The notes under the pieces were generated by a model. That model had not been told where the DNA came from and made no database searches. It was given only the letters and a program-made list of their open reading frames with translations. From Rhodospirillaceae bacterium (GTDB taxonomy: Bacteria > Pseudomonadota > Alphaproteobacteria > SP197): a stretch of DNA of 64,000 nucleotides. The stretch lies in contig PBNE01000003.1 in the NCBI GenBank assembly GCA_002722885.1, forward strand, positions 74,090-138,089, written 5' to 3'. The translations under genes and the position numbers were made by a program. Shown here piece by piece: positions 8,770-17,082 of the stretch (within the stretch, counting starts at the first letter, position 1; every line of letters begins with the position of its first letter).

Positions 8770-9333
8770 ACAGGCGGCCCTGAAGCGTTCATAGGCCGGA
8801 AGGTTGTACGGCCGTGACGCCATGGTGAGCGGAATCTTGATGCTGCGGTAACCTACCTTGGCAACGCGTTCGACCTCATTGACAGCCTCGTCAAGATCAA
8901 TCACGGGCACAATGGCGACGGGAACAAAGCGGTCCTTACGCTGGCCGAAAAGTTCGATACCCTAGTCGTTGTAGGCCCGCGCCACGGCGAACTGATAGCC
9001 GGGATCGGACAAGTTGTAGAGAAAGAGCGAACTGTTGGGGTAGATCACCTCGGCCGACACGCCGTCGCGCTCCTGGTCGGCAAGCCGTCGTTCGATGTCT
9101 CGGCCACCGTTGGGATCATCGCGAAACTCACGGTTCTGGTCGTCTTCGTCGGACCGTTATTTGGCCAGATCCATGCGGCGGAGTTTCTTGCCGTCGACCA
9201 CAAAGTACCTTGCTCCATCGCGCTCTTCGATCCGCGGTGCGCGCTCCCGGTACTTCTTGTCGAGCCACTCGCTGTAAAGCTCCGGCGGCTCCTGAACGTG
9301 ACTGTAGGCGGAAATTATGGCATGCGCGGTCAT
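8770..9333 (-). pseudogene. 5' remnant of amidohydrolase-2 family gene, two in-frame stops
   Basis: From an ATG at 9333 the frame reads as the N-terminal half of a large amidohydrolase-2/TIM-barrel metal-dependent hydrolase: SHVQEPPELYSEWLDKKY, VDGKKLRRMDLAK, SAEVIYPNSSLFLYN and IKIPLTMASRPYNLPAYERF. It has a TAA at 9157–9159 (after MDLAK, where an acidic residue is expected) and a TAG at 8962–8964 (AYND*GIEL, where Trp is expected). At about 8770 it runs without a frame change into an NmrA-type sequence. The C-terminal half of the hydrolase is absent. Confidence 0.8.
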
Positions 9334-9493
9334 GACTGGCTCCCCTGCTTATCAGCAACGAGTGCAACCATGCGGTAATCAAGGCAAGAAGACCGACCGA
9401 GTTGTTGGCTGTGTAAGATGCGCGCTCTTCTGTCAGGAGTAGATTGTCTACGAAGTCACACGCCCTGTAGCGGCATACTGTGAGAGTAGTGCT

Positions 9494-10324
9494 CTAGTCG
9501 AAGGCTCGGGCAATCTGATCGGCACCCACGCCTTCTTTGGCGACACGGAGATCATGATAACCGACTGCGGCCACGGATGCGCCAAGGCCCATCATGACAG
9601 CTTGGACGATCGCGTTGATGATGACGCTGACGATCGAGCCAAGACCACCCTGGCCGGCAGCGAAACCGACGGCACCCACAACAGCGCCGGCGGTTATCCC
9701 GATCATCATGGATATGGCGATCCACAGTATAATGATACCCAACACGGACCAGCGATGCCCCTGGGTGAGTTGGGCGCTGCGCCCCAGCCCGGCGATCGGG
9801 CCCGCGCCTTCCACAACGATCGACGGCACCACGACCCAAAAAATGGCGTAGAGCCAAGTTCCGATCGCGACGAAGGCGATCGTCCCAAAGATAGGCACGA
9901 AGTTCAGGACGGCCAGAACAAGGAACACGGCAATTGCCATCAAGGTCAGCAGAAGAAGGCTGGGGACGGATTTCACAGACTGACAGAGGATTTCAACGCT
10001 GCCGGCCTGACGGCCACGCAGATACGACACGACACCGTATGTGACTCCGGCAGATAACCAGAGATAGGTTGCCACAGAGACAATCGTGACAGCGAGAAGA
10101 CCCCACATCATCGGGCCCATGGCCGCCAGCAGCTCTTCCTCATTGCCCGAAGTCAGCACCGCCTCGTCCAACGGCAACGCCACACCAACGATGACGATCG
10201 GGAGACTTGCCACGACAGCCAGTGGAATAAACCCAACAATGTTGGCAAAAAACACTGAGAAACTACGCGAAATCACTGCACCAACACGAAAACTACTCAC
10301 AGCGCCCGTACCAGCATCACTCAT
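9494..10324 (-). CDS. Polytopic membrane protein, glycerophosphodiesterase-membrane-domain-like
   Basis: The 276-residue protein has about six hydrophobic helices: IVGFIPLAVVASLPIVIVG, WGLLAVTIVSVATYLWL, LLLLTLMAIAVFLVLAVLNF, FVAIGTWLYAIFWVVV, SVLGIIILWIAISMMIGI and a glycine-rich last segment. The pattern, with a GLGRSAQLTQGHRW motif before the fifth helix, matches bacterial integral membrane proteins related to the membrane domain of glycerophosphoryl diester phosphodiesterases. The function is unknown. It ends YHDLRVAKEGVGADQIARAFD; a decayed paralogue with the same ending lies immediately upstream on the same strand. Confidence 0.75.
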   Translation of the reverse strand: MSDAGTGAVSSFRVGAVISRSFSVFFANIVGFIPLAVVASLPIVIVGVALPLDEAVLTSGNEEELLAAMGPMMWGLLAVTIVSVATYLWLSAGVTYGVVSYLRGRQAGSVEILCQSVKSVPSLLLLTLMAIAVFLVLAVLNFVPIFGTIAFVAIGTWLYAIFWVVVPSIVVEGAGPIAGLGRSAQLTQGHRWSVLGIIILWIAISMMIGITAGAVVGAVGFAAGQGGLGSIVSVIINAIVQAVMMGLGASVAAVGYHDLRVAKEGVGADQIARAFD

Positions 10325-10372
10325 GATTGCTCACTCCTCTCGTCGTGCTCCGTTGGGCCTTCCGGGCCCACT

Positions 10373-10846
10373 TCAGTCGAAGACACGGACGATCTCTTCG
10401 GTCCCCACACCGTCCTTCAGAGCCCGCGGGTCATGATAGCTCACGGCGACGATGCGCGACCAGATATCAGCAAAATTCATAAAGCCAAGATTCACGATCT
10501 ATATCTCGACAGCACCAGCGAACGCAAAGACAAGGTTGAAACCTCCTACAACGACGATGAGGGAGATGACAAAAATGGCCTGGAGTCCAAAAGCAGGCCA
10601 ACGATCGTCCGATGTGAGGTGAGCGCATCGCCGCATCGCGGAGCGGATGCGTTGTCTTTCGACAATGCAGGCAGGGATAGCGACCGAGAACATGACGGCC
10701 AGGTTGACCCCGGGAACGATCAACAGACTTAGGCCGAGAAAGATCAGAACATTAAGCACGAGCGAGAGAAGAATCACCGGCAGCAGGGCCATCAGCGTCC
10801 CTTGTCTGTTGGTAGATGCAGAGAGCGGCTGCCGAAACCTTCTCAA
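10373..10846 (-). pseudogene. Decayed paralogue of the adjacent membrane protein
   Basis: The frame encodes TLMALLPVILLSLVLNVLI, IPACIVERQRIRSAMRRCAH and LQAIFVISLIVVVGG, which align with helices three to five of the intact protein at 9494–10324. An in-frame TAG at 10499–10501 interrupts it. The same frame then ends SYHDPRALKDGVG...RVFD, parallel to the tail of the intact copy. The first two helices (about 100 residues) are missing. This is a tandem duplicate that has lost its 5' end and gained a stop. Confidence 0.8.
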
Positions 10847-10881
10847 CCGCCGGGGTCAAGAACAAGCATGATTTCCGACCT

Positions 10882-11505
10882 TCACGCCACCTGGAACAGC
10901 CAGTAGCGGTGGACCATGGCTTGGTCTTTTGCGGGCATGGTGGCCACGGGGTCGCCGCAGGCGACAAGGCGCCAGGCTCCTGATGCGATGTGCTTATCGA
11001 TCGCTTCCAGGAAGCCCGGCGGAGTTTCGTCGTCGCGCAGGGTGAAGGCGATCAGGCCGTCGGAACGGATGATGCGGATCAGTTCAACGAAGGACTCGGG
11101 CGGAGCGTGGCCGGGGGTGGAAACACCGCAGATGATGGCGACGTCGTGGGAATCGTCTGCATAGTCGAGTGGCTGGCCGAGCACCGAGACACGGACATCG
11201 CGATAGGCGCCGCGCACGCGGGCCTGCTCCAGCATACCGATGGAAAGATCGCTGGCGTCGACATGCGTGAACCCCTCTCGGTGCAGCGCCTAACCGACGA
11301 GCCCGCTGCCGGCGCCGGCATCGAGGATGCGATCGTCCTTGTTGAGGTGATCACGCAAGAAGGCGACCATGAGTTCGTGACCGACGTAACCGAAGTCACC
11401 AACCATCTGGTCGTCATAAGCCCCGGCCCAGTGGTCGTAGGTGTCACGCAGGCCGTCCTGAGACTCCGGACCGTAAACCTGGATGAGGTCGATCTTGTTG
11501 GCCAT
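10882..11505 (-). pseudogene. SAM-dependent methyltransferase with in-frame amber codon
   Basis: The protein would start MANKIDLIQVYGPESQDGLR at 11505 and reach the SAM-binding motif RILDAGAGSGLVG. An in-frame TAG at 11290–11292 falls directly after this motif. The same frame continues ALHREGFTHVDASDLSIGML, with the acidic motif-II residue, and ends HRYWLFQVA. Class-I methyltransferases usually have Glu or Lys at the stop position, so one base change explains it. Everything else looks sound, so the damage is recent or could be a sequencing error. The target molecule is unknown. Confidence 0.8.
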
Positions 11506-11529
11506 GGCTACGCTCCTACTACGCTGCTC

Positions 11530-11856
11530 TCAAGTCTGGTCCTGCAGACGCTCGAGGCGCAAGCGGTGGCGGCTGTCGGTCAGGCGGACCACGCCTCCCA
11601 TGACGGCGGCAATGGCGCCGAGGCCCGCGCCGCCAGCGATCAGGAACATGATGAGGATCTGGTATTTGACCGTCTCGACCCCGGAGAGAATCTCGCCTGT
11701 CATCATGCCCGGTAGCGAGACGATGCCTGCTGCCGCCATGGCGTTGATCACCGACACCAGTGCACTCGCGAGCGCATCACGCACGACGTAGCGTGCGGCG
11801 CCGAACCGTGTTTCACCCAGGGCCAGTCTTGCCTCAATACCCGCACGGCCGCTTAC
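11530..11856 (-). pseudogene. fetB: fetB relic (UPF0014 ABC permease, C-terminal part)
   Basis: About 108 codons match the end of FetB/YbbM-type permeases: EARLALGETRFGAARYVVRD, then SLPGMMTGEILSG, then VKYQILIMFLIAGGAGLGAI and a basic tail SRHRLRLERL. FetB works with the ATPase FetA in iron export in E. coli. The first half, with its transmembrane helices, is missing and no fetA is nearby. The frame stays open upstream of 11856, but that sequence has no likeness to the family and overlaps the opposite-strand DUF1330 relic. Confidence 0.8.
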
Positions 11857-11880
11857 CTTGAACACCGAAATCATCGACGA

Positions 11881-12226
11881 ATGGATTCCACCATGCCCGC
11901 TCTGCTGATCGCCACCGTGCGCGTGAACGACACCGAGATCTAAAAGAAGTACACAGCACTCACGCCCGACATCGTTGCAAAATACGGCGGCCGCTTCGTC
12001 GTGCGCGGTGGCGAGGTGGAAACCCGGGAGGGCGAGCCCTTCACCGAACGCATGGTGGTGATCGAGTATCCCGACATGGAAACCGCCCGGGCGATGTATC
12101 ACTCAGCCGAGTATCAGGCCGACGATGGCGCATCGGCAGGCCGCCTCCGACGCACGCTTCCTGCTGGTGGAGACGGTGCCGGAGGGTGCCGGCGCGCCCG
12201 ACGCCAATGTGTCGGTGTCTGGGTAA
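11881..12226 (+). pseudogene. DUF1330 family gene with nonsense codon and frameshift
   Basis: From ATG 11893 the frame reads MPALLIATVRVNDTEI, meets a TAA at 11941–11943, then continues KKYTALTPDIVAKYGGRF, GGEVETREGEPFTERMVVIE and MYHSAEYQA. Near 12122 the frame shifts by one and resumes as RQAASDARFLLVETV to a TAA at 12224. Joined, it is a complete DUF1330 protein of about 110 residues (a ferredoxin-like α/β fold of unknown function). The TAA replaces the Tyr of a usual YxxY segment. Two lesions make it a pseudogene. Confidence 0.85.
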
Positions 12227-12233
12227 TCGCACT

Positions 12234-13388
12234 CTAGCGCATGTACTTCGCGGTGAGTTTGGCGAAGTGCTGGGTGGCGGGGTCCCAGAAGGGAGAGAGG
12301 ACACCGCCGTCAAAGGCCGGTGAGCTGCGGGCCTGCTGCATGTTCTCGACGATGGTGAAGTCTTCGGTGTTGAGCTCATCCCACATCTCGTAGACAGCCT
12401 GACGGTTGGGCTCGTACTGCGGTTCGGTTGCTCCCTCGCCGATAAAGTAGAGGTGGATGTATTCGATCGTGCGGCCCGGCTCGAGCGCCTTGAGCTGGAA
12501 GATGGCGAGCTGGTCGGGCCAGATCTCGAAAAGCGTGGTCGGGAAGAGGTGGAAGTACCATTCCGTGCGCTGACCCTTTTCATCGAGCCCGGGATAGAAT
12601 GGCATACCCTCACCCCGACCCTCCTGGGGTTCGGTGATGGGATTGGTGTTGTGGAACCAGACACCATCGGTCTGGGTGCCGTCACGGGTATGTATCGGGG
12701 CGAACTCCTCAAGCTTCGGGTGCACCGACGGCACGTGATAGGCGTCGAAGAAGTTCTCCAGGATCAGCTTCCAGTTGCCCTTCACGTCGAATTCCAGTGT
12801 CTTGGCATAACGCAGGGCCGAAAAGTCGTAATCCTTGGTGCGCCGGGTGAACGGTTCCCAGTGCTCTTCAAAGGGCATCTCGTCGCCCGAGATGTTGACG
12901 AAAATCAGGTCGTGCCAGACGGCATGACGCACCGGCACGAGACCCGGCGCGTCGGGGCCAGGATCGGTGTCGTGCTTATCACCACCGTAGAAATGCGGGC
13001 GTGTGCGCAGCTTGCCGTCGAGGCCGTAGGCCCAGGCGTGATAGGGGCAGGTGAGGATACGCTGGGCCGAACACTTCTCGGGCACGACCACAGCACCGCG
13101 ATGGCGGCAGACATTGTGGAAAACCCCCACCTCGCCGTCGTTGTCGCGCAGGATCACCAGCGGCATGCCGCCCATCTCGACGGGGCAGACATCGCCCTTG
13201 TTCGGAATCTCGTGACAGAAGCCCGCCAGCATCCAGGTCCGGGCGAACAGGCGCTCGTTTTCCGCCTTAAGCCACTCGGGGCTGGTGTAACACGCGTTGG
13301 GCAGGCCCGTGGCCTGTTCGGTCTCAAGATCAAAACGCGACACGACATCGTCGGTCAGAACATTGCGTGTGATTTCCACATTCATCAC
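12234..13388 (-). CDS. Rieske ring-hydroxylating-type oxygenase α subunit, choline/betaine monooxygenase-like
   Basis: The 384-residue protein has a Rieske [2Fe-2S] site CRH (C94, H96) and CPYH (C114, H117). The mononuclear iron site is in NWKLILENFFDAYHVPSVHP (H218, H223). Overall layout matches the glycine-betaine/carnitine/choline monooxygenase branch (GbcA-, CntA-, CMO-like), which demethylates or hydroxylates quaternary amines with electrons from a separate flavin reductase. No reductase is adjacent. The choline-sulfatase and choline-dehydrogenase-like genes 2 kb away make a quaternary-amine substrate likely, but this is inference. Confidence 0.85.
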   Translation of the reverse strand: MMNVEITRNVLTDDVVSRFDLETEQATGLPNACYTSPEWLKAENERLFARTWMLAGFCHEIPNKGDVCPVEMGGMPLVILRDNDGEVGVFHNVCRHRGAVVVPEKCSAQRILTCPYHAWAYGLDGKLRTRPHFYGGDKHDTDPGPDAPGLVPVRHAVWHDLIFVNISGDEMPFEEHWEPFTRRTKDYDFSALRYAKTLEFDVKGNWKLILENFFDAYHVPSVHPKLEEFAPIHTRDGTQTDGVWFHNTNPITEPQEGRGEGMPFYPGLDEKGQRTEWYFHLFPTTLFEIWPDQLAIFQLKALEPGRTIEYIHLYFIGEGATEPQYEPNRQAVYEMWDELNTEDFTIVENMQQARSSPAFDGGVLSPFWDPATQHFAKLTAKYMR

Positions 13389-13415
13389 CAGACCTGCTTA
13401 GCTAGAGAATCGATG

Positions 13416-13787
13416 TTACGAATTATCCGAAAACGAATCAGAGCGACCAGAAAACAATGGAACCCTGCCACTCCTTCCACACAACCAACAACCATGAACC
13501 CAGAAATGGGCTAGTGCATCCCTACTTAACGAAGAGCCTTGCTCTGCTTCAATCCGGAAGCGAAGAAGTACGCTTGCAGAACCGTCTTCCTCGACAACCG
13601 GCGAACCAATTATACGGCTAACCTGAATGTAATCTCTCTCGAAAACCTCGATAACTCCACGCTCCAATTGGCCACGGAAGAAGCTGCCGTAAATGCGTAC
13701 GAAAAGTAGTGTATCACTCCCGTTCATTACACTTTGCCGCTTGACACTCAATTCATAGCGAGACCACTTTTTTGCAAAATCAAGCAA
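13416..13787 (-). CDS. Low-GC hypothetical protein, possibly 5'-truncated membrane-anchored
   Basis: I do not recognise this protein. From a TTG at 13787 it gives 123 residues including FVRIYGSFFRGQLERGVIEV and ASVLLRFRIEAEQG, a plausible soluble β-rich domain. The frame stays open further upstream to a TAG at 13833–13835, and that extra part encodes IGAIAGVIAVSVALLDF, a good transmembrane helix, but without any ATG/GTG/TTG before it. The gene may therefore have lost its start. The DNA is clearly AT-richer than its neighbours, suggesting acquisition from elsewhere. Confidence 0.35.
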   Translation of the reverse strand: MLDFAKKWSRYELSVKRQSVMNGSDTLLFVRIYGSFFRGQLERGVIEVFERDYIQVSRIIGSPVVEEDGSASVLLRFRIEAEQGSSLSRDALAHFWVHGCWLCGRSGRVPLFSGRSDSFSDNS

Positions 13788-14057
13788 GGCAACGCTGACA
13801 GCTATTACACCCGCTATCGCGCCGATTACCGTCTAATCAAAGGTCATCTTAATCTGATAAGCTTTCTTGAAGAAATGTTTTCCGCTGAAAAGAGAATCTC
13901 TGATCATGTACGGAGGACGAACAACCTATCTCGATATGTTATTTCATTTGAGGTAATGTCTTTGTCTGAAAGTTCATTCAAGAGAATGCGTTATTTTCTT
14001 TATGGCGTTTCGAAAGATGATCCATCTGAGCTTAGTGAATTTCTCGGCCAGATATGA
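13734..14057 (+). CDS. Low-GC hypothetical protein
   Basis: This 107-residue reading frame (SFLEEMFSAEKRISDHVRR, NLSRYVISFEVMSLSESSF) has a normal-looking composition and lies in the same AT-rich patch as the opposite-strand hypothetical, which it overlaps by 54 nt. No family is recognised and no strong ribosome-binding site is visible. One of the two overlapping frames may be spurious. Confidence 0.3.
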   Translation: MPLDTQFIARPLFCKIKQGNADSYYTRYRADYRLIKGHLNLISFLEEMFSAEKRISDHVRRTNNLSRYVISFEVMSLSESSFKRMRYFLYGVSKDDPSELSEFLGQI

Positions 14058-14161
14058 AAAATCGAAGATCAATCAAACAGACAATTGGCTTGGCGCATCT
14101 GATCCCCTGAATGAAGAACGAATTGAATCTCGTGGCCTAAGATGTAGTCGCGATCTGGGCT

Positions 14162-15394
14162 TTAGAGACGGCCGAACTTGTGCGCCACATCAATCGCCTT
14201 GGAAATGCCAACACGGCAAGGCCTCTGGCAACGGCCATGACTGGCTTTCTGATCCCGATGCCAAGCGTCAAAGTCGGGCACGACTTCAGCGACCACGGCG
14301 CCCCAGTGACCGGGTGTGCGGTTCCGGTCGAGCCACATATCGCGGTAGAGGTGCGTCGTGTGCCCCTCCCGGCCCCAGCGCCAGTCGGACTGGCAGGGCA
14401 GCAGAACCCAGCATGGCGTGCCCACAGCACCGACGATGTGGATCGTCGTGTTGTCGATCGAGATCACGAGATCGAGCGCCGCGATGCGGGCAGCGAGGCG
14501 GTCGATGTCATCTCTCGTGTCGCCGCCCCGATCGAAGACCAGCAGACTGCCAAGCCGGTCCGACAGCTCGGCCACAGCGGCTTCATCCATGTCGTATTGC
14601 AGGCTGTGGAACTGGATTCCTTCACGCTGAATCAGCGGGGCCAGCATCTCCGGCACCACACTCTTGGCGCGCCCGACGGCTTTGGCCCCGCTGTGCCAGG
14701 AGAGCCCGACCTGAAGCAGACGGCCGGGTGCGTTCCAGCGCTCGCGAAAGGCGGCAACACTCTCCGGGTCCAGCGTGAGGTAAGCGGCGAGGGATTCGGC
14801 GTCGGCGCCCTGCCCTGACGACGTCCAGCGCCAGGCCGACAGCATCGACGCGCGGTAGTCCGCCGGGTCCGCCTTGAGCCAGTTCTCTAGCTCCAGCAGC
14901 AGAGGCGTCGTGGTCACCGACGGAAAGGTTCTGTTTAGGAGAGGAAACAGCCGCGCATCGCCTTCCACAACAATGTCGGCTCCTTGGGCCAGCAACTCCG
15001 GCAGGACACGGGCCTGCATGATCTGGTCGCCGATGCCCTACTCGGCTGACAGGATCAGGCGTTTGCCGGTGACATTCTCGCCCTGCCAGAGCGGCTGCGG
15101 CAGGTTGCGCCAGATCTCCCTGAAGGCCGGGAGCTTCCAGCGGCCGCGATCGTAGAGTGTGAGCCCTTCACGCGGATTGCCGGTCCGGCAGAGCGCAAGG
15201 CCGAGAGCCCACAGAACTTTGGGATCATCGGGCGCGAGACGGTTTGCCTGCTCCAGGGTCCGCAGAGCAAGGTTGACCGAACCGGCGGCGTTAAGCTTTT
15301 CGGCCAGCCGGAGCAACAACGCCGGCTTGTCGCGATCCTCAGAACGCTGCAGAGCAACGAGCGTGTTGGTGACCGTCACGTCATGCGGGTTCAT
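14162..15394 (-). pseudogene. TPR/glycosyltransferase-like protein with in-frame amber codon
   Basis: From ATG 15394 the frame encodes about 118 residues with TPR-type helices (LALRTLEQANRLAPDDPKVL) up to GKRLILSAE. It meets TAG at 15038–15040 and continues GIGDQIMQARVLPELLAQGA. The rest is a glycosyltransferase-9/heptosyltransferase-like domain: VGLSWHSGAKAVGR, SLQYDMDEAAVAEL, LDLVISIDNTTIHIVGAVG and WRWGREG. The usual residue at the stop is Gln or Glu, one base from TAG. TPR plus this domain is a known combination in bacterial proteins related to surface-sugar transfer. It follows the GMC oxidoreductase gene by 20 nt, in the same direction. Confidence 0.8.
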
Positions 15395-15414
15395 GCAAGG
15401 TTCGGATCAGGGTG

Positions 15415-17082
15415 CTAGCGCTGCGCCGTCTCCCATTCCGGATGAATCCAGACCGGCGCCTCATCCCGTGGCAGCGGCGCACGTCCCTTGATCAGATCGG
15501 CTCCCTTCTCGCCAATCATAATGCTGGGCGCGTTGGTGTTGCCGCTCATCAGGTCCGGCATGATCGAGGCGTCGACAACACGAAGATTCTCCATGCCGTG
15601 GACCCTGAGGTCAGGGCCGACCACGGCCATGGGATCACTGTCGGGGCCCATGCGGCAGGTGCTGACGGGGTGATAGCCCGTACCGGTGTTGTCCCTAACC
15701 CATTCCTCGATCTCGGCATTACTGTCGACGCCGGAACCCGGCAGGAGTTCCTCGCCGCTGAACGGCGCAAGCGCAGGCTGGGCATGGACCTCCCGGATCA
15801 ATCTGACGCCGGTGACCATGGCGGCCATGTCTTCTGGCGTGGCCAGGAAATTCACCAGGATGCGCGGGTGCTCGTAGGGATCGGTAGACTTGAGGGTCAG
15901 CGCACCGCGGCTGGTCGGTCGCAAGAGGTCCACATAGGTTGAAAAGGCATGCTGGCCGATCGACGTGACATCCATGGCCGCGTCACCGCCGAGCCCGACC
16001 GGAATGAAAGTAAGCTGCAGGTCCGGGTGCTCCATGCCAGGGCGGCTGCGGATGAAGGCGCCGGCCTCGAAATGGTTGGAAGCACCGGGACCGTCGCGGA
16101 ACAGCAACCAGCGGACGCCAACCTTAAGCTTGCCCCAATTGCTCAGGGTATCGTGGAGCGACACCGGTTGTTTGCAGGCCTGAACCACAGCGAGATCGGG
16201 GTGATCCTGCAAGTTGGCGCCCACGCCCGGCAGCTCGCGCACGACATCGATGCCGTGTTCACGCAGATGTTCGGCCGGGCCGATGCCCGAGAGCATCAGA
16301 AGCTGCGGCGAGTTGATGGCCCCACCCGACAGAATCACCTCGCGGGAGGCCTCAGCTTCGCGACCGATGCCTTCGTGGTCATAGGCAATGCCAACCGCCC
16401 GCCTGCCCTTCATCAGGATGCGGGTCGCCATGGCCTCGCTATGGATCGTGAGGTTGGCCCGGCCCATGACGGGATCGAGATACATACGGGCCGTGCTGGC
16501 GCGCTTACCATCCGGACTGGCTGTTCGGTTGTTGGGACCGAAGCCTTCCTGCTGCTTGCCATTGCAGTCCGGCGTGTAGGGATATCCGGCTTCAACCCCG
16601 GCCTGGATGAAGGCGTCATAGAGCGGGTTGTCGCTGTCCTTCGAGCGGACCGCCAGCGGCCCCTGCCACCCGTGATAGTCGTCCCCGCCCTTGTCGTGAC
16701 ACTCGGCCTTCTTGAAGTAGGGCAGGACATCGGCATAGGACCAGCCGGTACAGTCGGACTGGGCCCAACGGTCGTAATCCCGCGCGTGGCCCCGGATGTA
16801 GAGCATGCCGTTGATCGAGCTCGAGCCGCCAAGAACCTTGCCGCGATCCTGCTCGATGCGCCGGTTGTTTAGGTGGGGTTCCGGCTCGGTCATGTAGTGC
16901 CAGTTGAAGCGGTGCGACTTGATGGCCAGAGACATCGCCGTCGGCATCTGGATGCGCCAGTCGTGATGTTTCGGCCCAGCCTCGAGCAGCAGAACCCGCA
17001 CTGCCGGATCTTCGGTCAGCCGGTGCGCCAGAACGGACCCGGCGGAACCGGCGCCAACAATGATGTAATCGTAAGTGCTCAT
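15415..17082 (-). CDS. GMC-family FAD oxidoreductase, choline-dehydrogenase-like
   Basis: The 555-residue protein has the FAD-binding start YIIVGAGSAGSVLAHRL, the GMC signature GGSSSINGMLYIRG, the second signature SGGAINSPQLLMLSGIGP and the catalytic-histidine region GTGYHPVSTCRMG followed by GNTNAPSIMIGEK. These are the marks of BetA-type choline dehydrogenases, though GMC members also oxidise other alcohols. Its ATG overlaps the stop of the upstream sulfatase by 4 nt, so sulfatase and dehydrogenase are translated together. That pairing fits release of choline from choline-O-sulfate and then oxidation to betaine aldehyde. No betB is present in the window. Confidence 0.85.
   Translation of the reverse strand: MSTYDYIIVGAGSAGSVLAHRLTEDPAVRVLLLEAGPKHHDWRIQMPTAMSLAIKSHRFNWHYMTEPEPHLNNRRIEQDRGKVLGGSSSINGMLYIRGHARDYDRWAQSDCTGWSYADVLPYFKKAECHDKGGDDYHGWQGPLAVRSKDSDNPLYDAFIQAGVEAGYPYTPDCNGKQQEGFGPNNRTASPDGKRASTARMYLDPVMGRANLTIHSEAMATRILMKGRRAVGIAYDHEGIGREAEASREVILSGGAINSPQLLMLSGIGPAEHLREHGIDVVRELPGVGANLQDHPDLAVVQACKQPVSLHDTLSNWGKLKVGVRWLLFRDGPGASNHFEAGAFIRSRPGMEHPDLQLTFIPVGLGGDAAMDVTSIGQHAFSTYVDLLRPTSRGALTLKSTDPYEHPRILVNFLATPEDMAAMVTGVRLIREVHAQPALAPFSGEELLPGSGVDSNAEIEEWVRDNTGTGYHPVSTCRMGPDSDPMAVVGPDLRVHGMENLRVVDASIMPDLMSGNTNAPSIMIGEKGADLIKGRAPLPRDEAPVWIHPEWETAQR

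Noticed and set aside
6147-15040. Possible stop-codon recoding, since many genes have a single internal stop
   Set aside because: All three stop types occur inside broken frames at Trp, Tyr, Glu/Gln or other positions, while intact genes end normally with the same three codons; many of the loci also have frameshifts or truncations, so decay is the better explanation.
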